NCBI RefSeq assembly: GCF_963576675.1
Contig: NC_088911.1
Coordinates: 89,743,256 to 89,807,255, forward strand
Source: Euphorbia lathyris
Lineage: Eukaryota; Streptophyta; Magnoliopsida; Malpighiales; Euphorbiaceae
Length of the DNA: 64,000 bases
Direction: 5' to 3'
The position numbers and the translations under genes are program-made. Of this stretch, positions 11,188 to 23,950 are shown piece after piece. Position 1 is the first letter of the stretch. Each line of letters starts with the position of its first letter. Below the pieces are notes generated by a model. It was not told where the DNA came from and did not search any database. It saw only the letters and a program-made list of their open reading frames with translations.

Positions 11188-13596
11188 GTAACCATTTTGC
11201 ATTAAAAAAATATTGAATTTCTCTTATATTATATTTTTTTTATAATTACCATGTTAACCTTTAAATATTAGTACTGAAGCATTAAATATTTTTACAGTAA
11301 TATATATTTTAATTAATTTAATTATTCTTAATTTTTATCAAAATAGATATTATATTTATATTTTTTTTTATTTTATTTATTAATAAATATATTTATATTA
11401 ATCATTTTAACTTCGAATAAAAATAACGTGTTATAATTTAAGTAAACACTAAATGTTAACCAACAACAGCTAATAATGATCGGTAACATCAATAATTAAC
11501 AACTACCAATAACAACTGATAACGACTAATAACATCAACAACTAACAACTACTAGCTGAACTAAGCTGACTTTTAGTACCATTGATAATTTATATTTTGT
11601 TCTTCGTATTGGAATCCATTACTCAATTCATCAAATATCTTTTAGACGATTTCTCTTTTAATTAAAGTCTGTTATGCATACGAATATATATTGGAACTTG
11701 TACTTTTTAGTTGAATTATTTGTGACGTCATCTTAAAATTTAGATTTAATAGTGACTGACTAAATTTAGCCCGTCATTCAGCGGACGAACAACAACTGTA
11801 CCACTAAAATCAATATATATATATATATTTTTTTGTGAAAGAAAGAAAAAATCAATCTTAGTCAATGTTGACATTAATGAATATAATCTATATATTGCTT
11901 TTACATGGAATCCACTTGAATAAAAGAAGTCCTTTTTTTTTCTTTTTCTGAAGAATGAATAACAGATGTTGATCATACAAAATCTTGTGTTTTATGGTGG
12001 ATTCTAGAAATCCGAAATTGGATTCAATGAGATTTTTTATGAGATACACTTCCCCAGATTAAATGTTCATGCATTCTATTCTATACTTTAAAGCATCTTC
12101 TTTCACCGGTCAAAAAAAAAAAAAACAGCATCTTCTTTCATTTTTTTTTCTTTTTATAAAGGAATATATATTTCAGTAATTAATCAGGAAAAATAAATTA
12201 ATGAAATAATCATCTATGTAAATAGATTTTTTTTTGAAATCGACAGATTCATTCTAATTTCAGATGTCAGAATAGAAGCAAAATAAACATACTCTAGATA
12301 TCAAAATTAATGATTAATGATTTACTTTCCATAAAAAAAATAATAATACAAAAATATCACTAACTTGCAAGCATATAGTAGTGTGATATCTAATCTCATA
12401 AATAATATAATTAAAGGCTTAATATTTACAAATAAGACCGATTTCATATATTATTAATGAAACACTCACCTCAGTATGAATTTTTTTATCTTTTCCATAC
12501 ATACGTGACATGTTATTATGGCTCATTAGTAATATATCAAATATAAATGTATATATATATGAAAAAATAATCAATAATAAAAAGTTTAACTTGTAAAAAA
12601 AAACTTGTATTTTACATTAGTACTATTTTTTTTTTGAAAAAAGTCAAATATTTCATCGAACTCAAAAACATTTTATCTTTAAATCATATTCTAAAATCGT
12701 AACAAACATTAAATCCTTTCTCTTTTTTTTTTATCCAAATTAAGATTCATCAAATCATTAAATGAAATCATCTACTAATTAAAATTTGATACATATATTA
12801 GATTTTTGAAATCTCTAATTGAATTTAAGTAGCTTAACATCCTTAACCATTGAAAAGAAATTTCAATTTCATATAACAATGGCTGAATTTCGTCCGCAAA
12901 TAAATAAATAATAAAGTATTTTGTGTGTCGTCTTAATATATACATAGCAATCGAAATGGTAAATTAATTCTTCAGAAATAGTCATGCCTTTCTAAATATT
13001 CCCACTTAATTAGAAATAATTCTAGAATAGAAATCCATTACCCAAACCCACAAAAGCACTTTTATTTATTTTTATATATAATGAAAAAAAAAAAAATTGA
13101 TCTCCACGAAATGGCATACTAAGAATGTGTGGTTGGTAGCTGGGAATAAATTTTACCAAACCAGAAATGGTTACTTAATTTTATTAAAAAGAAGTTCCAC
13201 TAAATTAATAAAAATAAAAGTGTAATATGGAATCATAAATTAATAAATAAATTAATAAAAAACGTTACAAAGAAATGACACTTTGCTTAAAAAAATCATA
13301 AATAAAGCAATTAAAATCTGAAAACTGAATATTAAGTGAATGTCTATATATATGTTTGAGTAGAAGGAAGAGATGCTGTGAAATCGGAGGATACTTACAG
13401 AGGCGTGAATAATTCAAAAGCCATCTCTTCTCTTCTGTTTCATTTCATCTCTCTCGCATGAACCCCTTCTTTCACACCCTATACACTCTTGCTTAATTAC
13501 TCTTTTTCTTTCATTTTCTACAATCCATCCAAACATTTTCAGAATTCTGATTGATTGTTAGCTTTAACTATTCAGAACTGTAAATTTTGATCCAGT
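11188..13596. other. AT-rich intergenic DNA and ABCG gene promoter
   Basis: No coding sequence is recognised. The stretch 11450-11570 is rich in 'aacaacta' repeats. There are several poly-A/T runs. A TATA-like 'ctatatatat' lies at about 13344-13353, roughly 250 bp upstream of the ABCG start codon, followed by a CT-rich leader (13420-13520) of the kind common in plant 5' UTRs. Confidence 0.55.
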
Positions 13597-16446
13597 ATGG
13601 CCGATTTCGATATAGAGTCTCAAATTAAGGATGATTCCAAACATACTTCCCTCTTCAAAAAGGCTAATTCACCCGTTTCTTTGAAGGTTTGCGTTTTCTG
13701 GTTCTTTTGTATATACAGTTCTTTACTCTTTTACAAGCAATTTGATTTGATTTTATTTTTTACAGTTTGAGGATGTGACGTACAAGGTTAACATAACGAA
13801 GGAAGGAATAATCAGAAAGGGGATAAAAGTGGAAGAGAAAACGATTCTGAAAGGAATCACTGGTGCAGTTCTGCCTGGTGAAATGCTAGCCATGTTAGGT
13901 CCATCCGGGAGCGGTAAAACAACTTTATTAACAGCTTTGGGGGGAAAACTAGGAGGAAAACTAGAAGGGAATATAACCTACAATGGGAAACCATTCAGTA
14001 ATTCTATGAAAAGAAATACTGGATTTGTTACTCAGGATGATGTTCTTTACCCGAATTTGACTGTCAATGAAACATTGATTTTCACTGCGCTTCTTAGATT
14101 GCCTAATACTTTAACCAAGGAGGACAAGATTATGCTTACTGAGTCTGTTATAACTCAACTCGGGTTAACTAGGTGTAAGGACAGTATAATCGGAGGTCCG
14201 TTCCGGAGAGGGGTTTCCGGGGGTGAGAGGAAAAGGGTTAGTATTGGACAAGAATTGCTTATAAACCCTAGTTTGTTGTTTTTAGATGAACCTACTTCTG
14301 GACTTGATTCTACTACTGCCCAGAGGATTGTTTCCACGGTCTGGGAGCAAGCCAAAGGCGGCCGGACTATTGTTATGACGATTCATCAGCCTTCTAGCAG
14401 ATTGTTTTATATGTTTGATAAGGTTCTTCTGTTATCTGAAGGAAATCCTTTGTATTTTGGTAAAGGATCTGAAGTTATGGACCACTTTTCTAGTATTGGA
14501 TATGCACCTTCTGTTGCTATGAATCCTTCAGATTTTCTTCTTGATCTCGCAAGTGGTACGTTACCTTTTTTCATTTTTAGTAACTTCAATTTTTATTCCA
14601 TTTCCTGATTTTCTTTCTTTGCTTTGTGAATTAACTTTTAGGCCAAAATATGTATTTAGATGATGATACTTGTAATTGCACAAATTTTGTTTTCGAATAT
14701 CTCAATTTTGATTCGTTGAAATTTAGCTTCCCAAGTTTAATTTTTTTGTTAAAGTGTAGCTTTTCATGATTGCATTCGTAAAAGCTATATTTTAACAAAA
14801 AAATTAAAGTTGGGATGCTAAATTTCACCGAAACAAAATTAAGGAGTCGGAAGTCGAAACTTGGTTAGTAGGCCATATTATTGTTTTATGATAAATCCAA
14901 TAACACAGTCTTGAAATTGACACAATCAGCTTCATGATAGCCTATAGAATATGTTAATTTGGAAATTGAGAGTGTAGGTTGATAAAAAACTGTATCTAGA
15001 AAACATGGTATCTAATAAATTGTATGACTTTATCAGGAAATTAGACAATTGTGGAGAATATCTAATGAAAATGTCAACTGTATGGGAAATGGGAAAACAG
15101 AATTAAACACCTAGGAAATGCTACCTAATTCATTACCAAACAGTCTTTTTCTTGTCTTGATTTCACAACTTTCTTCATTGTAAATGATGTGCAATTAATC
15201 CCATATTTACCTCACATTAATTAATTAATTGATTCTAAAGATGTTCATAACATTTATATCTTGGCCAGTTTTCATTCGTTACACTCATTGTTAAATGATT
15301 TGAAATTAATCCCACATTTTCCTAACATTTATGCATTGATTAAACTAAAGATGTTCAATTAATTCCTACCTAACAATTAGTTCTTGATCCGTTATGTAGG
15401 TGTAACATCAAGCGAGGAAACACAGGAGGAACAAGCATTGGTGAAGCAGGCTCTAGTTTCAGGGTACAAGAGCAATCTTGCTGATAAATTGAAGGCAGAA
15501 GTAAAAGCAATTGATAGTTATAGTCAAGATGGTTCATCTTCTAAGAAAATGCCTAAATGGGCAACAACATGGTTTCAACAGTTTAGTGTGTTGTTCACAA
15601 GAGGAGTTAAACAAAGGAAGCATGAAACTTTTTCAACTCTCAAAATATTTCAAGTTGTAGCCTGTGCTTTCATTGCTGGTGCAATCTGGTGGAAGTCTGA
15701 TACTTCTCACCTGCAAGATCAGGTAACCTTTTCGCCTTATTTCGAGAAATTTTACGTACCATTTAATCTGATGTTTGGATATGCAAATGCAGATAGGATT
15801 GCTGTTCTTTTACACAGGATTTTGGGGGTTTTTTCCATTATTCAATGCAATATTTCAATTCCCTCAAGAGAGAAAAATGCTGGAGAAAGAAAGATCATCA
15901 GGAATGTATAGATTATCATCATATTTCATGGCATATACAATGGGTGATCTTCCAATGGAGCTAGTTCTTCCCACAGTTTTCATCATCATAACATACTGGA
16001 TGACAGGCCTCAAACCCACAGCATTGAACTTCTTTCACACCTTATCTGTTGTGCTGCTCAATGTCTTAGTTTCACAAGGTTTGGGGCTTGCTCTTGGAGC
16101 TATGGTAATGAATCAAAAATCAGCAACAATTCTGGGATCTGTGACTATGATGACTTTCCAATTGGCTGGAGGGTACTATGTAACACATGTTCCAGTGTTT
16201 ATTAAATGGGTTAAGTACCTATCTCTGAGTCAATATACATACAAGCTGCTTTTGGGGTCTCAGTATGAACCTGGTGATAAATATGTTTGTGGGAAACATG
16301 TTTGTTCAGTTGCTGAATTTCCTTCAATTAAACTGGTGGGACTTGATGGACAGGTTGTTTCTGCAGTGGCTCTTTGTGTTATGCTTGTGGGTTATAGGCT
16401 TGTTGCTTATATTTCACTTATGAGGATTGGAGTTACTAAAAAATAG
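13597..16446 (+). CDS. ABCG (WBC) half-size transporter, ABCG9-like
   Basis: Four exons: 13597-13686, 13766-14555, 15400-15722, 15793-16446. All introns are GT-AG and the spliced frame is open, giving 618 aa. The ATP-binding domain comes first: Walker A GPSGSGKT (residues about 75-82), signature VSGGE (about 180-184), Walker B LLFLDEP (D about 204), and the switch His in TIHQPSSR. The ABC2 membrane domain follows (about 330-560), including [33 protein letters not shown] and [14 protein letters not shown], with a short C-terminal tail. The domain order (nucleotide-binding first) is that of the plant ABCG subfamily. The best remembered relatives are Arabidopsis ABCG9/ABCG14-type half transporters, which dimerise in the plasma membrane and export lipids, sterols or hormones. 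The substrate here cannot be told. The N-terminus is shorter than in ABCG14. All key residues are intact. Confidence 0.95.
14704..14840. repeat. 137-bp hairpin (MITE-like) in ABCG intron 2
   Basis: Two imperfect complementary arms: 'aattttgattcgttgaaatttagc' pairs with 'gctaaatttcaccgaaacaaaatt', and the complementarity continues inwards almost to the loop at about 14765-14775. It lies wholly inside the second intron. Confidence 0.8.
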
Positions 16447-17199
16447 AATTGGATATCTCTAGTACTGCAGACTATATATAATACTAATAATAATTATGTG
16501 AAGATGCCAGAGAGAGTCTGATCTTCTGCTTCTTTTTTAGTCTTTTTGTTGAGTCAAATTTAGTTGTAGAAATTCAAGGGAATTTTGTAAAATCAAGTCT
16601 GCAGTTTTTGTAGTTGAACATCATATATGTTGTTTGTTAGAAATATATGTTAGTAGGATGTCATGTCTATATGTTGTTTGTAATTGAGTTTTTATTCTAA
16701 TTTTCATGAGATAGAGAGCTATAAGTTTGATTGAATCCACTCACTGAAATTTAAAACAATTAGGAGCTCATCAGTACAACTGCGTCACCCATTATTTATG
16801 TTACAAGAAGGGTACGTAGAGAAAGGAAACATATTATTTGACAAAAAATTCTTGAAGTCCCCAATTATAATTAAGGGTTAATTAAAAAAAAACATATGGT
16901 TTCATGTTATGGTATTCCAGATTTCTAATATTCGAGAATTTTAGAAATTTGGAATCAAAAAATGAAAAAAAAAAGAAAGAGAGAAAAAGAAGAGTAAAAA
17001 AAAAAAACCACAAGTACTAATCTATAAAAACATGAAACCACATAATCTTCTTTTAAATTAACCCTTATTTTAATTTTGGTGTATTATGCCTCTAATCTTT
17101 CATTTCAACATATTAAATTCCTGAATTGTCACATTAATCTCTCAATAACCAAAAAGATGTTTAATAAAACAAAGAGGTTAAAATGATTTATTCACAAAA
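16447..17199. other. ABCG 3' UTR and AT-rich intergenic DNA
   Basis: Contains the T-rich tail of the transporter transcript and AT-rich sequence. No gene or clear element is seen. Confidence 0.5.
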
Positions 17200-17459
17200 C
17201 ACTTAAGTTAAATCATAAAGCGGTGAAAGAAAGCTATGAGTAACTTCTTGTGGTCATGCTCGGTTGATAAATAAAAATTAGTGGTGGTCCCTTGGATCAC
17301 TTGTTGTCTTCCAAAGTGTGAAAGGGGCTTAGACCTTAAAAATCTGCACATTCTTAATGACGCGATAACAAGGAATGTCATTACAGATCGATGATTTGGA
17401 GCTCCTACCATGGTCTTTATAATTTTGTTAAAGCAGACACATGCTGGTGGATTAAAGCA

Positions 17460-18475
17460 TATTCGAAGAGCTATGGTATGATAATTGGGTTTTGCCAAAC
17501 TTGACCAATCAGTTGTCGCTGCTTCATTGTGACTTCGCCCTTACAACAGTCAAAGTCATTGAGCACTTCACCCGTGATTGTCGGGTTGACGTTTCCTTCT
17601 TGGAGGACTTTTTGTGTTGAGCACTTCACACGTGATTGTTTGGCCTTGTTGTCATTCTTCCTGAACATCCGGTTCATTTTTCGGGTGAACATAGTCATTT
17701 CTTCATCATCAGTGGAGCTTTCGTCAGTAGAGTCTGGCTTGAGAATTATTGACTTTTGCTTCTTATCCTCTGACTTCTCCTTTACTTCAAAGTTTTTCAT
17801 GGATTTTATGAATCAGCAGAGATCCAATGAGCTTATCATACTTGTAGATCGTGAAATTTTGAGTCTCCTCAATAACCACATTTTCTTAGCTTGCTAACTC
17901 TTCGAAAGGCTTTTGAGGATCTTCTTGACTTGCTTCTCCTCTGAGAAAGCTTTTCCCAATCTCTTAAGCTCGTTGATGATTTGGTGAAAACTTGCATTCA
18001 TGTCAGAGATGTCTTCACCGTCCTTTATTTCAAACAGTTCATATAATCCCATGTTCTGGTTGACTTTTTGATTCTTTAACCTTACTGTTACCTTCATAGG
18101 TCACTTCCAGCTTGTTCCATATTTCTTGGGCAGACTCGCAACCTGAGATTTATTATATTTTGCATCATCTAGAGCGGAGTGAAGCATGTTTATAGCCGAA
18201 GCATTTATTTGTAGCTTCTTGAGATCATCATCTGTCCATTTATCTTTAGTCTTTAAGACTTTAGTCCCATCACTGTTTTAGTAGGTTCATAAGGGTCTTT
18301 GATTATTGCTAACCATGCGCTAATGCTCTGAGCTTGGATAAAAAAAATTCATCATATTCTTCTAGAATGTATGATTAGATCCAAAAAACCGATGAGGTAT
18401 GGTAATAGACAGATTCTCCGGGAGGATTTGGGTGGTCTCATTACTAGGAAGGAAAGGTGTATTATTTGCAGCCAT
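17460..18475 (-). pseudogene. Ty1/copia gag relic, element C (UBN2-type)
   Basis: On the minus strand, from an ATG at 18475 (MAANNTPFLPSNE), broken frames give a copia gag of the UBN2 type: KWTDDDLKKLQINASAINML, YELFEIKDGEDISDMNASFH, INELKRLGKAFSEEKQVKKI, then an acidic linker (PDSTDESSTDDEE). Stops and frameshifts interrupt it about every 60-120 codons. Protease and pol are not found downstream, so only the 5' part survives. Similarity is recalled from the family, not searched. Confidence 0.8.
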
Positions 18476-18520
18476 TAAGGAATCTTTAACTCAATATAGT
18501 TTTATCTTAGAGATAGAGGT

Positions 18521-18534
18521 TAGCTCTGATACCA
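18521..18534 (-). promoter_or_regulatory. primer binding site of copia element C
   Basis: It reads TGGTATCAGAGCTA on the minus strand, complementary to initiator Met-tRNA, 45 bases upstream of the gag ATG. Confidence 0.88.
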
Positions 18535-18536
18535 TT

Positions 18537-18840
18537 TGTTGATCCTTTGTGAGGTTAAATTAGTTTCAAATGAGGGTGAATGGAACTATTGCAAGCTTCG
18601 GAATCAGAGGCAAGTTCAGTCTATTGAGTTAATCAGTCTACTGAGTTTGATTCTGCTTCTGATGTATGCGCTCAAAGGACGGCTTGTTTTGTAGAGCTTT
18701 TGAATATTATCAAGATAGACGAAAGTTTAACGTGCGCACAATAATCAGAGCTTATGTGTGAGATAAATAAATCAGAAGTAATAAAGACAAAGTTAAGAAA
18801 TACGTCACTCATTAGATTTATACTAGTTTGACCTCTCACC
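18537..18840 (-). repeat. possible 5' LTR remnant of copia element C
   Basis: The sequence starting TGTTGATCC directly beside the primer binding site gives a minus-strand LTR ending ...GATCAACA. The far border is not visible and no partner LTR exists, so the extent is a guess. Confidence 0.4.
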
Positions 18841-19238
18841 TAATAATGATATACTTTTATAAATTTTGCAAATTGAAGAAGCTAATAAAACGTTTCTAAA
18901 ATTTAAGGGGCTAAATCATCTTTTTAATCTTTTTTGGAAAACTTTAAGGGGCACCTTATGTTGGTTTCAAATTATGGTGATGATTTTGAAAAGAAGTCAA
19001 ATATTGAAGTGGTAAAATTTTCTATTTGAAATTGAACTCATTTTTTGTGGGCGAAAAACATATTAAAGGTGTGTACCATAGGGCTTTAGATACATGGGCT
19101 CTTTTAAGTTGAGCCCATGCACAGTTTTATAAAATTGTTGCAATAGGAGGGTTGTTGAAGCCCAGTTCTTTTTGTTTTGTATTGTTTAGAAATAGAAATA
19201 GAAATAAATAATATTATATTGCTTTGAAATTGTGTTGA

Positions 19239-20079
19239 GGCCTAATACACCACCAGTTTTCTGAACTTGTCCATAATAGTAGATTGACTCCCTGAATTGT
19301 GCAAGTGTCTCACCAGCTCTCTAAACCTGCTTATTTCGTATCACCAGCTCCCTAAACTTGTCAATAAAAATTTATTAGCTCACTGAATTTTGCAAATGCC
19401 TCACCAGCTCCCTAAACTTGCTTATTCCGTAACAACTAAATATAAAAATCATAATACTAACTCGGATTAAGGTGCAAAAATACCCTTAACGTTTTGGGTT
19501 AGAAGTAATTTTACCCCTAACGTCTAAAATGGTACAATTTTACCCCTAACATTAGTAGCCAAGAGCAAATTTACAAATTTGGTGATTTTTTTGAGTTTTT
19601 TTTGTCCAATTTGTACAAAAGTCAGTATATTTTTTTTTTCACATCCCAACATATGTGTGTGATTTGTTACTGATAAAATGACGCACGTGTTAAGTGTAGA
19701 TGACAAGATTCATTACCGAGAAGACAGTTTGATGAATTATTTCTCAAATTAACCAAATTTATCAATGTTAGGGGTAAAATTGCTCTTGGCTTCCAACGTT
19801 AGGGGTAAAATTGTACCATTTTAAACGTTAGGGGTAAAATTACTCCTGACCCAAAACGTTAGTGATATTTTTGTACCTTAATCCGAGTTATTATTATGGT
19901 TTTTGTATTTAGTTGTTACAGAATAAACAAGTTTAGGGAGCTGGTGAGACACTTGTAAAATTCAAGGAGCTAATTAATTTTTTATGGACAAGTTTAGGGA
20001 GTTGGTGAGACATTTGTAGAGTTCAGTGAACCAATCTACTATTATGGACAAGTTTAGATAGGTGGTGATGTATTAAGCT
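19239..20079. mobile_element. 841-bp foldback Mutator-like element
   Basis: Nearly the whole element is one long inverted repeat: left arm 19239-19570 and right arm 19745-20079. It carries internal repeats of 'caccagctccctaaacttg' and 'ttacccctaacgt'. The ends are GGCCTAATACACCACC and the inverse of AGCTTAATACATCACC. Flanks give a 9-bp direct repeat with one mismatch (TTGTGTTGA 19230-19238, TTATGTTGA 20080-20088), as for Mutator-like elements. No transposase. Confidence 0.82.
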
Positions 20080-20085
20080 TTATGT

Positions 20086-20403
20086 TGATGATTCGTTTGG
20101 TTGCTCATTTTCATGCTCCTGTTTGCCTTTTCATTGCAAAAGGGAGAGTTTTAGGTGTTTGGTTAGTGACCTACTGTTTGTCTTTTAAATCTGAAAAGCA
20201 GCATTAGGTGTTTGGTTAGTGACCTCCTGTTTGCCTTTCACACCTGAAAAGTCTTTTACAAAAGCAGAGAATCCCTGCTTTTTGGAAAAGCAGCTTTTTC
20301 CAAAAGCAAACAGCAAACAGCAAACCGTAACAGCAAACGGTAACAGCAAACGGCAAACAACAAACAGCAACAGCAAACAGTAGATAAAACAAACGGGCCC
20401 TTA
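20086..20403 (-). mobile_element. MITE family A copy 2
   Basis: Reverse-oriented copy of the 10952-11187 family, ending 'gtagataaaacaaacgggccc'. It has an extra internal tandem duplication of about 62 bp containing 'ggtgtttggttagtgacct'. Confidence 0.8.
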
Positions 20404-20515
20404 GAAAAGATTATGTCGGTTTTTGTCAAATACTGAAATGGTCTATTTGAAATTGAACTTATTTTGTAGGGGTTGTTAGCTACTGCATTAAAAGGTCTAA
20501 ACTGAAACGAATAGT

Positions 20516-20742
20516 TAGGGCCGTTTGTTTTACCTGCTGTTTGCTGTTTGCTGTTTTCTGTTACGGTTTGCTGTTTGAAAAGGATGTTGTTCTAAATAGC
20601 AGGGATTCTCTGTTTTTATAAAAAGCTACTTTTTGACTACAAAAGGTAAATAGGAGTTGTCTAACCAAACACCATAAACTCTCCTTTTCAAAGTGAAAAT
20701 GTAAACAGGAGGTGGAAAAGCAGTAACAAACACCCCCTTAAT
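20516..20742 (+). mobile_element. MITE family A copy 3
   Basis: Begins AGGGCCGTTTGTTTTACCTGCT and ends with the near inverse AGCAGTAACAAACACCCCCT. The interior shares 'agcagggattctctg' with the other copies. This copy best shows the terminal inverted repeats. Confidence 0.8.
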
Positions 20743-21055
20743 TTTGGTATCTGAAGAAGAAGCAAATAACGTTCAAATTTCTTTAGGAAAAGGCATCAAT
20801 TCAATTGAAGCATATTTATTAAAATTATAGTGTGTTGAAAGATGCCTAATAAGAACATAGTTTCAGTGGGGCCCCCTCCATCTTCAGTCACATTCCCCCC
20901 TCTCGACCATAATTTTCAATGGCACATGCTTCAACTTCTAAGGATATTTATGTGTGAGGCTATTATCGATAAGATCAATATTATTTCTATTTTTAGATTT
21001 TGCCTATACTCATCAGAGTGACCAATAATTAAAAGCCCATTGACATATTTATGAC

Positions 21056-21755
21056 TAGGGGCGTAAATTAGATAAGCGGCTCATAAACAGTTTGGTAGTC
21101 GGTTCAATAAAAACTTGATTCAATTCGGTTCGATTTCTAAATGAGTATTATTTACTGGTTCGATTCATAAACGAGTCGAAAACTCGATTAGAAAGTTTGC
21201 AAACAGGTTTAATTAGAACATTTATAAACATATTTTAGTTTTATATAGAACTATATAGATTTGTGTTAGTTCACGAATATCCAAACTTAATATTATTTCA
21301 TTTGTTATTAGAAGAATTCGTTCACAAATATAATAAATGAGTAATCGACAAACCATTTGTAAGCATGTTGTTTATTTATTCATGAACTTTACTTGTGGGT
21401 TTTTTTACATACACAATTAAAAAGCTAGTTACGAGCAAACTTCATAAATATAATTAACGATTTACTCACAAACAATTCATGATTAGATAATTTTCTTAAT
21501 GCACCAAGTTCAAAAAGGATTTTAAGCTCGAAACAAGATCGAAAGTCGGCTCGAGCTCGTTTATTTTCTAATAAGCTGAGCCGAGGTTGAGCAAGCCAAA
21601 ACTCGGCTTAGACTCGAGTTCGAACTTGTTAATTTTATAGCAAGTCGAGCTTGAACATGCCAAAACTGAGCTTAGATTCAAGCTCGAGTTCGTTAATTTT
21701 ATAGCGAACCGAACTTCAACAAACCAAAGCTTGACTCGATTCGATTACAACCCTA
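21056..21755. mobile_element. 700-bp non-autonomous hAT-like element
   Basis: The ends TAGGGGCGTAA and the inverse of TAGGGTTGTAATC are flanked by 8-bp repeats TTTATGAC (21048-21055) and TTTATTAC (21756-21763), one mismatch. An 8-bp duplication is typical of hAT elements. The interior is full of 'gagctcgagttcgttaattttatagc'-like repeats. No transposase. Confidence 0.72.
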
Positions 21756-22017
21756 TTTATTACTATATAACTTAACGTACCGTTTCCCCTACATAAACTT
21801 TAGTGGCTGAAATCAAACTTAATGATGCTGATAAATTTTACTATTGTTACCCTAATCATTCAGAAATTGACACATAAGTATTGTATTTTATTACAATATC
21901 TAACACCATTTCAAATTTTGATTTGGTACAAAATGACGAAAATAATTAATAAAGAAAATCTTACTAAAAAAATTTCAATATTTTTTTTCCTGACAAAATA
22001 AATTCTCAATATTACTT

Positions 22018-22445
22018 AGGAGTGTTTGGTTGGATTAAAAAGTGGTATGGAATATTAATGGAAATGAAAAATTCCAATTCTAAATGTTTGCTTAATTAAT
22101 TTTAAGTATGGAATGGGACTGTGATTCCTTCAAATGATGGAATGAGACATTTCCCTATTAACTCATGGTAAATGAGAACCACTTTTTGTGGGAAGGATAT
22201 AGAATGAGACACTAAGATGAGGACAACATATTTTGTTATATGATGGACGGAAGAAAAACTAATGTATCCCTTGCGGTATCACTCTCACAAAAAGTGGTCC
22301 ATTCTTATTGTGTGGGTCCTCTTAGCTCATAAAATATATTATTTTAATTAAGTAGGAACCACTTTTTGTGAGAAGGACATAGATGGAGACATTGAAATGG
22401 AAACATGTTTATTTTTTTAATATATGATCATTATTATTTTTTAAA

Positions 22446-22486
<41 letters not shown>

Positions 22487-22637
22487 CTCCAACCATTATA
22501 GAACCAAACAACATTAAAGAATTCGATTCCGTTTTCAAATTTAACCAAACAAGATAAATAAATTGTCTTTCAATTCCGATTCCATCACATTCTGATTCCA
22601 ATTCCAATTCTGATTTCAGAGTTTAAACCAAACACCT
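22018..22637. mobile_element. MITE-like element with GTGTTTGGTT ends
   Basis: The ends AGGAGTGTTTGGTTGGATT and the inverse of AGGTGTTTGGTTTAAACTC are followed by inverted 'gaaattcc / ggaattg' stretches. The interior repeats 'gaaccactttttgtg' in both orientations. The target-site duplication is not clear. Confidence 0.62.
22449..22485. repeat. (TA)n microsatellite
   Basis: About 18 TA units inside the MITE-like element. Confidence 0.95.
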
Positions 22638-22699
22638 CAATTTAATTATGTAAAAGTAATCCTTTTTTTAGTTACAAATGAAACGTCAATCAATCAACG

Positions 22700-23551
22700 A
22701 GGTGGGGCGGGGGCGGAGATGCATTCCTCATTCCGCCCCTAATACTTTCGGGAACGGTTTCGGGGAATCCTCAAAAAGAGATTTGGAGATTTTTTTGCCC
22801 CCCACCCACCCGCATGTGTCTCCATGAGTGACAGGGAATCCCCATCACCCAAAAAGGTCAAATAAAAAAAAAAAAAAAATTAACTCAAAACCTTAAACAG
22901 CAAAAACATACAAATTATAGTTTATACAATAAGTATAATGTGCTTGAAAAACAAAATATGCATGCATATTTGGTTGGTAAGAATAAACTGCCCACTGTAT
23001 AAATTGCTTAACCCAACCATGTAAATCTAATACAGACAGAATTAGTTGATTTTTTTTTCTTCAGAATGTTAAAAATTGATATAATAACATCTTAAATAAA
23101 TTTCCAACGTAACTATAAATAATGTTTCTACATAACATGAAAATTGAAAAACTTTTGATATGGATCCAAACAGATTATTCAATTGAATTTTGTTTATATT
23201 TAGTTAGCTTTAGTAATATAAACACTAAATAGTAGCTTTGGTTTAGTTAGGTTTTTTTTTTGTACAATGTTATTTGTTATTTTTAATTAAAAATAATTTC
23301 CAATTAAAATTATATATATTATGTTATTTTTCGGGGATTTTTTGGATATCTTCACGGACTGTTTTTTGGGGGTGGGGCGAGGATCCCCACGGTTCGGGGA
23401 TAGTAACACCCATCCCCACCCAAATTTAATATTCGGGGGTAAAACTTCCCCCGCCCCCAGCCTCACATCCAAAAAATTCAGTTTTTCCCTAACCACATCG
23501 GTTCGGATCCCCACGGTTTTCGGTTTTTTCCCGCCCTATTGCCACCCCTAC
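22700..23551. mobile_element. GC-rich-ended non-autonomous transposon candidate
   Basis: Both ends contain G/C-rich blocks built from 'ggggcgggg', 'tcggggat' and 'ccccacggttcggg', while the middle is AT-rich. It ends 'ttgccacccctacc'. Flanks GTCAATCAATCAA (left) and GTCAATTAATTAA (right) may be a decayed duplication. Open frames across 23287-23566 come from the repeats and are not genes. The class is uncertain, possibly hAT-like. Confidence 0.45.
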
Positions 23552-23751
23552 CAGTCAATTAATTAATCATAGTCAATTAATTAATAGTAGTAGTTATCAC
23601 TGCAAAACTTGAGATATTGTTACAAGGAGGGATGAAAAAAAAAAAAACCAATTGTTTTTTTTTTTGCGTAACAATCATTTGACTTCTCATATCAAAGCTT
23701 CAAAGTTAATTAGGACTTTAAATTATCAAAATCATCAATCATGTTTCGAAA

Positions 23752-23950
23752 CTAAAAGAGCGTTGATTGCTCCTTTTATATTTATGTTTGCATTTTCACT
23801 TTAAAAGTGAGAGTTTTTGGTATTTGGTTACGGACATCATGTTTGCTCTTTACACTCAAAAGTAGCTTTTTAGAAAAGCATGAATCATGTCTTTTGGAAA
23901 AATAGCATTTTCCAACAACAAAACAGTAGGTAAACCAAACGGATCCTAAA
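23752..23950 (-). mobile_element. MITE family A copy 4
   Basis: Diverged reverse-oriented copy: 'gattgctccttttat...agagtttttggtatttggttacggac...aacagtaggtaaaccaaacggatcc'. Confidence 0.7.
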
